Positions 7,452 through 15,775 of a stretch of DNA of 39,746 bases are shown here, one piece after another (within the stretch, counting starts at the first letter, position 1; each line of letters starts with the position of its first letter). Under the pieces are notes generated by a model. That model had not been told where the DNA came from. It worked only from the letters and a program-made list of their open reading frames with translations, and did no database searches. Position numbers and translations under genes: made by a program. The stretch comes from an uncultured Bacteroidota bacterium (GTDB taxonomy: Bacteria; Bacteroidota; Bacteroidia; Flavobacteriales; Flavobacteriaceae). Where the stretch lies: the NCBI GenBank assembly GCA_902509805.1, contig CABWZL010000008.1, forward strand, positions 1-39,746, given 5' to 3'.

Positions 7452-8384
7452 GTGAAAACACCAGTAAAATTATTTTCTTGTACACAGAGTACTACTTTAT
7501 CTAAACAAATTGCTAAACATTTTGGTCAAGATTTAGGTAGTGTCTATTTTCAAAGGTACAGTGATGGTGAGTTTCAACCTTCTTTTGAGGAGTCTGTTAG
7601 AGGATCTAGAGTTTTTTTAATAGGATCTACAAACCCTTCATCAGATAATTTAATGGAAATGCTTCTTATGCTTGATGCTGCTAAAAGAGCCTCCGCAAGA
7701 CATATTACTGCTGTTATACCATATTTTGGATGGGCAAGACAAGATAGAAAAGATAAGCCAAGAGTTCCAATCGGAGCTAAATTAGTAGCTAAACTTCTTG
7801 AGTCAGCTGGAGCAACCAGAATCATAACAATGGATTTGCATGCTGATCAAATTCAAGGATTTTTTGAGAAACCAGTTGATCACTTATATGCTTCGTCAAT
7901 TTTTGTTCCTTATTTGAAATCTTTAAACATTGATAATCTAACAATTGCATCACCTGATATGGGTGGCTCAAAAAGAGCATATGCATACTCCAAGTTTTTA
8001 GATGCTGATGTTGTTATTTGCTATAAACAAAGATCTAAAGGAAATATAATTACTCATATGGAATTAATCGGTGATGTTACAGGAAAAAATGTTGTTTTGA
8101 TTGATGATATGGTTGATACTGCTGGGACCTTAACTAGAGCTGCTGATTTAATGATTGAAAAAGGTGCCAAATCAGTTATTGCTATCTGTACACATGCATT
8201 ACTTTCAGGTGATGCTTATGAAAAAATTGAAAAATCAAAACTTAAAAAATTAATCACAAGTGATTCAATTGAAATAAAAAAAGAATCAACAAAAGTTGAA
8301 CATTTAACATGCTCTAAAATATTTGCTGAAGCAATGTATAATGTTCATCACAATAAATCAATTGACAAACTATTTATAAACTAA
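7452..8384 (+). CDS. prs: Ribose-phosphate pyrophosphokinase (PRPP synthase)
   Basis: This cytoplasmic enzyme makes PRPP from ribose 5-phosphate and ATP for purine, pyrimidine, His, Trp and NAD synthesis. Visible are RYSDGEFQPSFEESVRGSRVFLIGST (split around residues 36-61), the flexible-loop region PYFGWARQDRKDKPRVPIGAK, the metal/ATP site TMDLHADQIQGFF, and the PRPP-binding loop VVLIDDMVDTAGTL near the C-terminus. No ATG precedes the conserved core; the choice is GTG 7452 or TTG 7446. GTG is preferred because it gives the usual spacing to KLFSCTQ and leaves a short leader after the -7 box. The gene is followed by rplY 6 bases downstream. Confidence 0.93.
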   Translation: MKTPVKLFSCTQSTTLSKQIAKHFGQDLGSVYFQRYSDGEFQPSFEESVRGSRVFLIGSTNPSSDNLMEMLLMLDAAKRASARHITAVIPYFGWARQDRKDKPRVPIGAKLVAKLLESAGATRIITMDLHADQIQGFFEKPVDHLYASSIFVPYLKSLNIDNLTIASPDMGGSKRAYAYSKFLDADVVICYKQRSKGNIITHMELIGDVTGKNVVLIDDMVDTAGTLTRAADLMIEKGAKSVIAICTHALLSGDAYEKIEKSKLKKLITSDSIEIKKESTKVEHLTCSKIFAEAMYNVHHNKSIDKLFIN

Positions 8385-8390
8385 AAAAAG

Positions 8391-9080
8391 ATGAAATCAA
8401 TAAAAATTAAAAGTCTAGTTAGAGAAGCTACTGGAAAAACAAGTACAAATTCATTAAGAAAAGATGGTAATGTTCCATGTGTATTATATGGAGGTGGTGA
8501 AGTTTTACATTTTACTGCTACTGAAATAGGTTTCAAAGATTTAGTATACACAGCAGCAGCTCACACTGTTGAACTTGATTTTGGTGATAAAAAGAAAAAT
8601 GCAATTCTCCAAGATATTCAATTTCATCCTGTTTCAGACAAAATTTTGCATGCAGATTTTTATGAGATTCATGATGACAAACCAGTTACAATGGATATTC
8701 CTGTTGAACTAAGCGGGTCTGCACCTGGTATTCAAAATAGTGGTGGTGTGTTATCAAGAAATAAAAGAAAACTTAGAGTTAAAGCACTTCCTGGTAATCT
8801 TCCAGATTCTCTTAATGTAGATATTTCTTCACTTGAGTTAGGTGATAAATTTTATGTATCTCAACTAGAAAATGAAGACTTTGAGTTACTTCATCCGGAA
8901 AACACTGTTGTATGTCAAGTAAGAACATCTAGAGCTTCAATGGCACTTCCTGAAGATGAGGAGACTGAAGAAGGAGCAGAAGGAGCAGCAGAGGGAGCAG
9001 AAGGAGCAGCAGAGGGAGCAACAGAGGGAGCGGCAGAAGGAGCAGCAGAAACTCCTAAAGATGATTCAAAAGATTCATAA
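8391..9080 (+). CDS. rplY: 50S ribosomal protein L25/general stress protein Ctc
   Basis: The 229-residue protein is of the long (Ctc/TL5) L25 type that binds 5S rRNA. The N-terminal L25 domain spans about 1-95 ([47 protein letters not shown]). The C-terminal beta domain spans about 97-185 ([42 protein letters not shown]). The last 45 residues are a low-complexity Glu-Gly-Ala tail ending in KDDSKDS. It follows prs by 6 bases and precedes pth, the usual Bacteroidota order. The acidic tail parallels the repeated tail of the S16 fragment at the window's left edge. Confidence 0.93.
   Translation: MKSIKIKSLVREATGKTSTNSLRKDGNVPCVLYGGGEVLHFTATEIGFKDLVYTAAAHTVELDFGDKKKNAILQDIQFHPVSDKILHADFYEIHDDKPVTMDIPVELSGSAPGIQNSGGVLSRNKRKLRVKALPGNLPDSLNVDISSLELGDKFYVSQLENEDFELLHPENTVVCQVRTSRASMALPEDEETEEGAEGAAEGAEGAAEGATEGAAEGAAETPKDDSKDS
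8970..9047 (+). repeat. Degenerate Glu-Gly-Ala coding repeat in rplY
   Basis: Codons for Glu-Gly-Ala and Glu-Gly-Ala-Ala/Thr repeat seven times with a GA(A/G)-GGA-GC(A/G) pattern. It is GC-richer than the surrounding sequence and purine-rich on the plus strand. Synonymous and single-codon differences show that the array has aged rather than just expanded. Confidence 0.8.
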
Positions 9081-9128
9081 GGATAATTTTATATAATTAA
9101 TCTTAACTTTAAATAAGATTACTATATA

Positions 9129-9761
9129 ATGTATTTTTTTAAAAAAGTCGTATCACTGTTAACTACAAAGTCTGATATGAATAAATATCTTATAATAGGT
9201 ATTGGAAATATTGGTGACGATTATGATAATACTCGACATAATATTGGATTTGATGTTATTGATGAACTTTCAAATACCTTAAATGTAAACTTTGAGTCAG
9301 TCAAATTAGCACATAGGGCAGAGTCTAAGTTCAAGGGCAAAAAAATTATATTAATTAAACCTAATAATTACGTTAATAATTCCGGAAAGTCACTTTTATA
9401 TTGGAAAAATAAAGAGAAGGTTAGTAATGATAATATTCTTGTAATCTGTGATGATCTAAATCTTTATTTTGGGAATATAAAAATAAAGTCAAGCGGAACT
9501 GCTGGAGGACATAATGGTTTGAAGGATATTCAAGAATTTTTAGGAAACTCTAATTATCCTAGAATTAGAGTTGGGATATCCAATAATACTAGAGGATCTA
9601 TGTCAGATTATGTTCTAGGTAAATGGACTGATTCAGAACAAGAAAAAATTAAAAATCTTACTAAAATATCAACTGATATTATATTTTCTTTTATTCAAAT
9701 TGGAATTGAAAGAACAATGAATCTTTATAATAAGAAGAATTTTATTGATGAAAATTTATAG
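9129..9761 (+). CDS. pth: Peptidyl-tRNA hydrolase
   Basis: Pth cleaves peptidyl-tRNAs released from stalled ribosomes. Visible are YLIIGIGNIGDDYDNTRHNIGF with the catalytic His, the Asn in IKPNNYVNNSG, the VICDDLNL Asp region, and the GGHNGLKDI loop with its substrate-binding Asn. IGNIG in place of the more common LGNPG is usual in Bacteroidota. The start at 9129 adds 16 residues (MYFFKKVV...) before MNKYLI; similar extensions occur in flavobacterial Pth as I recall, but ATG 9177 gives the canonical N-terminus and is a real alternative. It follows rplY by 48 bases and overlaps ribF. Confidence 0.9.
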   Translation: MYFFKKVVSLLTTKSDMNKYLIIGIGNIGDDYDNTRHNIGFDVIDELSNTLNVNFESVKLAHRAESKFKGKKIILIKPNNYVNNSGKSLLYWKNKEKVSNDNILVICDDLNLYFGNIKIKSSGTAGGHNGLKDIQEFLGNSNYPRIRVGISNNTRGSMSDYVLGKWTDSEQEKIKNLTKISTDIIFSFIQIGIERTMNLYNKKNFIDENL

Positions 9762-10674
9762 AAGTATTGAAGCCTATAATGAAGATAAAAGATCAGTTAT
9801 TACAATTGGAACTTTTGATGGTATTCATCTTGGGCATCAGAAAATATTAAGTAGGTTAATTAACTCCTCTAAGAATAAAGATCTAAATTCAGTTGTATTA
9901 ACTTTTTTTCCACATCCAAGAATAATATTAAACAAGTATAATGAAGTAAAAATGATTGATACTTTAGATGAAAAGATTATTCACTTAAATGAAATTGGAA
10001 TTGATACACTAATAATTCATCCTTTTGATAAAAAATTCTCATTATTATCAGCTAATCAATTTATAAAAGATTTTTTAGTTGAAAAGCTTAAAATTAAACA
10101 TATAATTATTGGATACGATCACAGATTCGGTAAAGGAAGAGAAGCTTCAGTAACAGACCTGAAAAATTATGCTAGTGATTATGATTTTACTGTAGAAGAA
10201 ATTAAAGCACAAGAAATTGAAAAAATTACAGTGAGCTCAACAAAAATTAGAAATTCAATTAATGAAGGTGATATTAAAACTACAGAGAAGTATCTTGGAA
10301 GATATTTTAATCTAACAGGAAAAGTAGTAAAAGGAGATGGATTGGGAAAAAAAATAAATTACCCTACCGCTAATATCTTTATTGAGGAAACCTACAAAAT
10401 TATACCAAAAGATGGAGTCTATTTAATTGAAACAATAATTAAAGATAAGTTGTTTAACGGTATGATGAATATAGGTCATCGCCCAACTATTGGGACAAAT
10501 ATTAAATCCATTGAAGTTCATTTGTTTAACTTCAATGAAGATATCTATGATCAAGTAATATCTGTTAAAATGATTTCAAAAATTAGAGAGGAAAAAAAGT
10601 TTTCTTCAATACAAGCACTTCAAGAGCAATTAGTAAAAGATGAGAATTATTGTTTAAAATTAATAAACAAATAA
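9748..10674 (+). CDS. ribF: Bifunctional riboflavin kinase/FAD synthetase
   Basis: The 308-residue protein makes FMN and then FAD. The N-terminal nucleotidyltransferase domain (about 1-180) has ITIGTFDGIHLGHQKIL with the HxGH-type signature, FFPHPR, and the IIGYDHRFGKGREAS loop followed by the SSTKIRNSI helix. The C-terminal kinase domain (about 183-305) has GKVVKGDGLGKKINYPTANI, with the conserved PTAN, then MNIGHRPTIG and EVHLFNF. The ATG at 9748 overlaps the last 14 bases of pth, which implies translational coupling; a TTG one codon upstream is less likely. The gene supplies cofactor to flavoenzymes such as the acyl-CoA dehydrogenase and the photolyase-like protein. Confidence 0.93.
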   Translation: MKIYRSIEAYNEDKRSVITIGTFDGIHLGHQKILSRLINSSKNKDLNSVVLTFFPHPRIILNKYNEVKMIDTLDEKIIHLNEIGIDTLIIHPFDKKFSLLSANQFIKDFLVEKLKIKHIIIGYDHRFGKGREASVTDLKNYASDYDFTVEEIKAQEIEKITVSSTKIRNSINEGDIKTTEKYLGRYFNLTGKVVKGDGLGKKINYPTANIFIEETYKIIPKDGVYLIETIIKDKLFNGMMNIGHRPTIGTNIKSIEVHLFNFNEDIYDQVISVKMISKIREEKKFSSIQALQEQLVKDENYCLKLINK

Positions 10675-10678
10675 GTTT

Positions 10679-10686
10679 TATCTTTG
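10679..10686 (+). promoter_or_regulatory. -7 box (TATCTTTG) upstream of serS
   Basis: It matches TAnnTTTG in the 27-base gap between ribF and serS and ends 15 bases before the ATG at 10702. A TTG at 10650-10652 lies 26 bases upstream, slightly beyond usual spacing. It suggests an internal promoter within the gene run. Confidence 0.45.
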
Positions 10687-10701
10687 ATTTCAAATTAATC
10701 T

Positions 10702-11976
10702 ATGCTTTTAATCGATCAAATTTCTAATGATAAAGAGAATACTTTAAAAGGTCTTGAAAAACGAGGATTTAAAAATCTTGGTGTTATAGATGAAATCATA
10801 GAGCTTAACAATATTCGAAAAAAAACTCAACAAGAATTGGACCAAATTTTATTTGAGTCTAATAATATTTCTAAAGAAATTGCTAAAATTTTTAAATCAG
10901 GAAATAAAAGTAATGATACTGAAAATCTTAAAAGCAAGTCTGTAACTTTGAAGGCTAAATCCAAAGACTTATCAGATAAACTTGATAAAACAAAATCTGA
11001 TATTTTAAGTCTAATTACAACCATTCCTAACCTCCCAGATAATCATGTTCCAGATGGTTTTACTATTGATGATAATTTAGAAGTTTTCTCTAGTGGTGAG
11101 ATAAAAGAAATCCCAGAAAACTTAAAAAATCATTGGGATTTAGCTAAAGATTTGGATATAATAGATTTTGAACTTGGAAGTAAAGTCACTGGATCAGGAT
11201 TTCCAGTTTATAAAGGAAAGGGTGCTAAACTTCAAAGAGCACTTATTAATTTTTTTCTTGACAGAAATACTTCTGCAGGATACACTGAATTTCAAGTTCC
11301 ACATTTAGTTAATTCTCAATCTGCTTTTGCAACTGGACAGTTACCAGATAAAGATGGTCAAATGTATCATGTAGTTAATGATGACTTTTATTTAATTCCA
11401 ACTGCTGAGGTTCCATTAACAAATATCTATAGAGATAGTAAATTATCTATTGAAGAACTTCCAATACTCCTTACGGGTTACACTCCTTGTTTTAGAAGAG
11501 AAGCTGGAAGCTATGGTTCAGATGTAAGAGGACTTAATAGACTTCATCAATTTGATAAAGTTGAAATAGTTAGACTTGAACATCCTGATAACTCAAGTAA
11601 TGCTTTAACTGGAATGAAAGAGCATATAAAAAGTATATTATCCGAATTAGAATTAGATTTCAGAATTCTCAATTTATGTGCTGGTGATCTAGGTTTTACC
11701 TCTGCTATTACCTATGATTTTGAATTATACTCTAAAGGTCAAAAAAAATGGTTGGAAATTAGTTCTGTTTCAAACTTTAAAACTTATCAGTCCAATCGAC
11801 TTAACCTTAAGTTTAAAGATAAAGAAGGTAAAAATCATCTTCTTCATACCTTAAATGGAAGTTCTCTTGCTTTACCAAGAGTAATAGCAGGCTTAATTGA
11901 GAATAATCAATCAAAAGATGGAATTAACATTCCTAAGGCTTTGGTACCTTTTACTGGTTTTGATATAATAGATTAA
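10702..11976 (+). CDS. serS: Seryl-tRNA synthetase
   Basis: This 424-residue class II synthetase charges tRNA-Ser. The N-terminal coiled-coil arm that grips the tRNA long arm spans about 25-105 (Lys/Leu/Ser-rich heptads). The catalytic domain shows YTEFQVPHLVNSQSAF, LIPTAEVPLTNI, motif 2 CFRREAGSYGSDVRGLNRLHQFDKVE (split here at about 262-287), the WLEISSVSNFKTYQSNR segment, and motif 3 NGSSLALPRVIAGLIEN near the C-terminus. Length is normal. It has a -7 box of its own and is followed 4 bases later by rsmA. Confidence 0.95.
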   Translation: MLLIDQISNDKENTLKGLEKRGFKNLGVIDEIIELNNIRKKTQQELDQILFESNNISKEIAKIFKSGNKSNDTENLKSKSVTLKAKSKDLSDKLDKTKSDILSLITTIPNLPDNHVPDGFTIDDNLEVFSSGEIKEIPENLKNHWDLAKDLDIIDFELGSKVTGSGFPVYKGKGAKLQRALINFFLDRNTSAGYTEFQVPHLVNSQSAFATGQLPDKDGQMYHVVNDDFYLIPTAEVPLTNIYRDSKLSIEELPILLTGYTPCFRREAGSYGSDVRGLNRLHQFDKVEIVRLEHPDNSSNALTGMKEHIKSILSELELDFRILNLCAGDLGFTSAITYDFELYSKGQKKWLEISSVSNFKTYQSNRLNLKFKDKEGKNHLLHTLNGSSLALPRVIAGLIENNQSKDGINIPKALVPFTGFDIID

Positions 11977-11980
11977 TGCT

Positions 11981-12766
11981 ATGATAGAAAATGTTAATCC
12001 AAAAAAATACCTGGGTCAACATTTTTTAATTGATGAAAATATATCAAAAAAAATCATTGATTCTGTTGATTTTAGTAACTATGATAAAGTTATTGAGGTA
12101 GGTCCAGGAAAGGGTGCTCTAACTAAATACCTGTTATACTTAAAAGATGTTTTAACATTAATTGAAATTGATAAAGAATCTATATTATTTCTTGAAAATG
12201 AATATAAAAATGAAAAGCTTGAAATAATAGAAAAAGATTTTTTAAAGTTTGATCTTAAATCAATATACCCATCATTAAGTGAAATTTTAATTATTGGAAA
12301 TTTTCCATATAATATCTCATCACAAATTTTATTTAAAGCTATAGATAATTATAAGTCTGTTAGTCGTCTTGTTGGTATGTTTCAAAAGGAAGTAGCAGAA
12401 AGAATTGTTAGTAAACATAACACAAAAAAATATGGAATACTTTCAGTTAAAACTCAACTTCTTTATGATGTAAAAATTTTATTTAATGTTTCTCCAAATG
12501 TATTTTTTCCAAAGCCAAAAGTTGATTCTGCAGTAATTTCTATGACTAGGAAAAAAAATATAAATCTTAACTGTGATGTTGATTTATTAGATAAAGTCAT
12601 AAAATTAAGTTTTCAACAGAGAAGGAAAAAATTAAAAAATTCTCTAAAAAGACTTGATTTACAAGAAAATATATTAGAAGATAGTATATTTGGATTAAGA
12701 CCCGAACAGCTTTCAGTCGAAGAATTTGTCAAATTAACTCAAAAAATTAGTGATGAGACAATTTAA
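11981..12766 (+). CDS. rsmA: 16S rRNA (adenine1518-N6/adenine1519-N6)-dimethyltransferase
   Basis: The 261-residue SAM-dependent methyltransferase modifies the two adjacent adenines of helix 45 late in 30S assembly. Diagnostic motifs are KKYLGQHFLIDENI (about 8-21), the SAM-binding EVGPGKGALTKYL (about 40-52), and the catalytic NFPYNISSQILF (about 103-114; Phe in place of the common Leu of NLPY). The C-terminal helical domain contains FFPKPKVDSAVI and the FQQRRKKLKNSL stretch. The 3' end overlaps the start of mgtE by 14 bases, again pointing to translational coupling. Confidence 0.94.
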   Translation: MIENVNPKKYLGQHFLIDENISKKIIDSVDFSNYDKVIEVGPGKGALTKYLLYLKDVLTLIEIDKESILFLENEYKNEKLEIIEKDFLKFDLKSIYPSLSEILIIGNFPYNISSQILFKAIDNYKSVSRLVGMFQKEVAERIVSKHNTKKYGILSVKTQLLYDVKILFNVSPNVFFPKPKVDSAVISMTRKKNINLNCDVDLLDKVIKLSFQQRRKKLKNSLKRLDLQENILEDSIFGLRPEQLSVEEFVKLTQKISDETI

Positions 12767-14111
12767 AGTCAATGATGAATTAATAAATAAGATTAAAAGA
12801 CTTATTAAAGATAATGACAATGAAAAACTTGTCATGGATCTCAATGAGCTTCATTATGCTGACTTAGCTGAAATATTTGAACTTCTAGAAATTAAAGAAG
12901 TTATTTTTCTTGTTAAAATTTTTGATAAACAAAGAATTGCTGATGCTCTTGCTGAAATTGATGAAGATTTAAGAGAAATAATTCTTGAAAATCTTTCAGC
13001 TAAAGAGATTGCTGAAAAAATTGAAGAACTTGATACTGATGATGCAACAGATGTAATTTCAGAATTAGATGAAGAAAGACAGGAAAGAGTATTCTCTCAA
13101 ATTAAAGATTCTGAATTAACAGATGACATAAAAGAACTACTAAAGTATAATGAAAATACAGCTGGTGGGTTAATGGCAAAGGAGCTAGTTAAAGTGAGTG
13201 AAAACCTTAGTATTACAAAATGTATTGATGAAATTAGAAAACAAGCAAAGAATGTAACTAGAGTTCACTCAATATACGTAGTTGATTCAAAAAATAAATT
13301 GAAAGGAAGACTTTCATTGAAAGATGTGGTTACTGCAAATTCAAAATCAAAAGTTAAAGATATTTTTATTCCTAAAGTTGATTACGTTACAGCTGATCAA
13401 GAAGGTGAAGAAGTGGCAAAAATTATGTCTAAATATGATCTTGAAGCTATTCCTGTAACTAACAAAAGAAAAACTTTATTAGGAAGAGTTACCATCGATG
13501 ATATAGTTGATTTAATTAAAGACGAAGCTGAAAAAGATTATCAATTAGCTGCAGGTATTTATTCTGAAGTTGAAGTTAATGATTCTCTTCTTCAATTAAC
13601 TAGAGCTAGACTACCATGGTTGTTTTTAGGGCTTTTAGGAGGTCTTGGTAGTGTTTTTATTTTGAAAGATTTTGAACAAATCATGAATCAACCTGAACTA
13701 AGAAGTTTGTTTTTCTACACTCCACTTATAGCTGCAATGGCTGGAAATGTTGGAGTTCAATCATCAGCCATTATTGTTCAAGGTCTTGCAAATGATTTAG
13801 TAAAAGGTTCTTTACTAACTAGACTATTGAAAGAAGTTAGTTTAAGTCTAATTAATGGTTTAGCCTTATCCATTATACTGGTGATTTTTGGACAAATTGT
13901 AAATCAAGATTTATTTATGAGCCTTACTATTGCTGGTTCAATGATGGGTGTTATAATAATTGCAGCATTGGTAGGAACATTTGTCCCTATTATTCTTGAC
14001 AAACAAGGTATTGATCCTGCTATAGCTACTGGACCATTTATTACAACAGCAAATGATATATTTGGAATATTTTTGTTCTTTTACATAGCTCAATTTTCAT
14101 TAGGTTTTTAA
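12753..14111 (+). CDS. mgtE: Magnesium transporter MgtE
   Basis: The 452-residue inner-membrane Mg2+ channel has the N-domain of alpha-helical repeats (about 1-130, with LDTDDATDVISELDEERQ), two CBS domains (about 135-255; PVTNKRKTLLGRVTIDDIVDLI in the second) and five C-terminal membrane segments from about 285 (LPWLFLGLLGGLGSVFI onward). The pore-region AAMAGNVGVQSSAIIVQGL and the TTANDIFGIFLFF helix with its Asp, which sits at the Mg2+ site in the Thermus protein, are present. No Mg2+ riboswitch can fit because the ATG lies inside rsmA. ATG 12753 is chosen over GTG 12750. The stop overlaps the next ATG by one base. Confidence 0.93.
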   Translation: MRQFKVNDELINKIKRLIKDNDNEKLVMDLNELHYADLAEIFELLEIKEVIFLVKIFDKQRIADALAEIDEDLREIILENLSAKEIAEKIEELDTDDATDVISELDEERQERVFSQIKDSELTDDIKELLKYNENTAGGLMAKELVKVSENLSITKCIDEIRKQAKNVTRVHSIYVVDSKNKLKGRLSLKDVVTANSKSKVKDIFIPKVDYVTADQEGEEVAKIMSKYDLEAIPVTNKRKTLLGRVTIDDIVDLIKDEAEKDYQLAAGIYSEVEVNDSLLQLTRARLPWLFLGLLGGLGSVFILKDFEQIMNQPELRSLFFYTPLIAAMAGNVGVQSSAIIVQGLANDLVKGSLLTRLLKEVSLSLINGLALSIILVIFGQIVNQDLFMSLTIAGSMMGVIIIAALVGTFVPIILDKQGIDPAIATGPFITTANDIFGIFLFFYIAQFSLGF

Positions 14112-14524
14112 TGAAAAATATTCTTATTCTTTGTACCGGTAACTCGTGTAGAAGTCAAATTGCTCATGGATTTTTAAATCATTATACAGATAACTCAATT
14201 TCTGTTTTTAGTGCAGGAATTGAAAAACATGGATTAAATAAAAATGCTGTAAAAAGCATGGCAAAAATAGGGATTGATATTTCACATCACAATTCAAATC
14301 TTATTGATGAGTATAAAAATGAAAAATTTGATTTTATAATTACTGTATGTGATAATGCAAATGAAACATGTCCTATTTTACCTAATAGTAATGGAAAAAA
14401 AATACATAAAAATTTTGCAGATCCATCTAAATTAAATAATGGTTTTTATAATAAAGACTTTGAAGAAGTAAGAGATCAGATAAAAAGTTTTATTATTAAT
14501 TTTATTGAAGAAGAATTATTTTGA
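14111..14524 (+). CDS. arsC: Arsenate reductase-like low-molecular-weight phosphatase
   Basis: The 137-residue protein opens ILILCTGNSCRSQIAHG, the phosphate-binding CX5R loop with Cys8 and Arg14, and has CDNANETCP around residue 82-90, giving the two extra cysteines that thioredoxin-coupled arsenate reductases use for their disulfide relay. This pattern separates the ArsC (thioredoxin) group from plain protein-tyrosine phosphatases, which share the fold. Expected role: reduction of arsenate to arsenite in the cytoplasm. No arsenite pump or ArsR gene is adjacent; it sits at the end of a housekeeping run, with its ATG overlapping the mgtE stop. It converges with the GNAT gene, overlapping it by 9 bases. 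Confidence 0.8.
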   Translation: MKNILILCTGNSCRSQIAHGFLNHYTDNSISVFSAGIEKHGLNKNAVKSMAKIGIDISHHNSNLIDEYKNEKFDFIITVCDNANETCPILPNSNGKKIHKNFADPSKLNNGFYNKDFEEVRDQIKSFIINFIEEELF

Positions 14525-15001
14525 TAGGAATTTTTCAATAATTTCTTTATTCATTCTTACAATTTTCCATTGATCTAAACCATCAATTATAGCGCCTGTA
14601 CTCTTATAGAAATCAATTGCTGACTTGTTCCAATCTAAAACTGACCATTCAACTCTATTTACACCTCTTTTTTTTGCCTCAGATAAAAATGATTTATAAA
14701 GAGATATTCCAAAACCTTTACCTCTCATTTTTTTAGTTACTATCAAATCTTCTAGATGTAAAGTGTCTCCTACCCAAGTAGAGTATCTAGGCGTATAGAA
14801 AGCTAAGCCAATAATTTCGGAGTTAAACTCAGCCAAAATACATTCAAACTTAGGGCTTTCTCCAAAACCATCTCTTATTAAATCTCTCTCTGTAACCTTA
14901 ACAGCATCAGGTTCTTTTTCATATACTGCTAGTTCAATTAGTAATCTAAGAATATCTTTTACATCAGAAGAATTAGCTTTTCTAATTTTATGATTTTCCA
15001 T
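14516..15001 (-). CDS. GNAT-family N-acetyltransferase, spermidine/diamine acetyltransferase-like
   Basis: The 161-residue protein is a single GNAT domain. The acetyl-CoA loop is visible as IVTKKMRGKGFGISLYKSF (about 88-106; the R/Q-x-x-G-x-G/A pattern), followed by VEWSVLDWNKSAIDFYKSTGA, the motif B tail. The opening IRKANSSDVKDILRLLIELAVYE and the FYTPRYSTWVGDTLHLEDL stretch resemble the spermidine/spermine (SSAT)/thialysine acetyltransferase group. The true substrate is not determinable. It is the last gene of the pdxJ-hydrolase-GNAT unit, 3 bases after the hydrolase stop, and overlaps the end of arsC on the other strand. Confidence 0.82.
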   Translation of the reverse strand: MENHKIRKANSSDVKDILRLLIELAVYEKEPDAVKVTERDLIRDGFGESPKFECILAEFNSEIIGLAFYTPRYSTWVGDTLHLEDLIVTKKMRGKGFGISLYKSFLSEAKKRGVNRVEWSVLDWNKSAIDFYKSTGAIIDGLDQWKIVRMNKEIIEKFLSK

Positions 15002-15004
15002 TAT

Positions 15005-15775
15005 TCAATTTAAAAAATTAATTGTTTTATCAAGAAAAAAAGATGGATTATCTGCATGAACCCAATGACCAGATAAAGGAACTTTAATAATTTGGACAGT
15101 AGAAAAATATTTTTTAATTAGTGGAAAATCCGATTCATTTACATAAGGTGAGTTTTCACCGTATAAAAAAAGAGATGGATTATCAAACTTTAAATCATTT
15201 TTAAGTCTAATTGATAATTTATTCTTGAATTCACTTAAAATTTTAATATTGAGTTTTAATCCCAAATTTTCTTTATCTATCCAATATAAATTCTTTAATA
15301 AAAATTGCCTAACTCTCTCATCCTCTATATAATTTGATAAATGAAAATCTGCATCTTTTCTTGAATTTATTTTTTTAAAATCTAATGACTCTAAACTGTT
15401 TAAAATATTTTCATGATGAGGTTTATATTCTTTTGGAATTATGTCTACAATAATTATTTTGTCCAAAAATTCAGGAAATTTTTCCGCAAATAACATACTT
15501 ACATTTCCCCCCATAGAATGACCCAATAGACTAAACTTTTTAATTTTATTATGTTTAGCATAATTATATATATCCTCAACCATTAATTCAAAACTAAAAT
15601 CATCACTCCAGAAACTTTTTCCATGATTTCTTAGATCTATTAAATGAACTCTAAAGTCTTTTTCAGATATTTTTTTTGCATGAGTTTTCCAATTATCTCC
15701 CATTCCTAAAAATCCATGAATTATAAAAAGATCTCTATCAGAGTTTCCTATTAAATTAGAATGAAGTATTTTCAT
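15005..15775 (-). CDS. Alpha/beta-fold hydrolase (YbfF-like esterase)
   Basis: The 256-residue cytoplasmic protein has the complete alpha/beta-hydrolase set: the oxyanion region FIIHGFLGMGDNW, LIDLRNHGKSFW, the nucleophile elbow LLGHSMGGNVSM with the Ser at about 92, an acidic residue in FLYGENSPYV, and the late His in LSGHWVHADNP. The HGFLG...RNHG pattern and length fit the YbfF acyl-CoA/ester hydrolase group. The ATG overlaps the pdxJ stop by 4 bases (ATGA). In Bacteroidota this hydrolase commonly follows pdxJ, but no functional link to vitamin B6 synthesis is established by that. Confidence 0.85.
   Translation of the reverse strand: MKILHSNLIGNSDRDLFIIHGFLGMGDNWKTHAKKISEKDFRVHLIDLRNHGKSFWSDDFSFELMVEDIYNYAKHNKIKKFSLLGHSMGGNVSMLFAEKFPEFLDKIIIVDIIPKEYKPHHENILNSLESLDFKKINSRKDADFHLSNYIEDERVRQFLLKNLYWIDKENLGLKLNIKILSEFKNKLSIRLKNDLKFDNPSLFLYGENSPYVNESDFPLIKKYFSTVQIIKVPLSGHWVHADNPSFFLDKTINFLN

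Noticed and set aside
8970..9047. Repeat array as CRISPR
   Set aside because: The repeats are contiguous, in frame, coding and without spacers.
12600..12752. Mg2+-sensing riboswitch before mgtE
   Set aside because: The mgtE start lies inside rsmA, leaving no untranslated leader; no M-box-like structure is visible.
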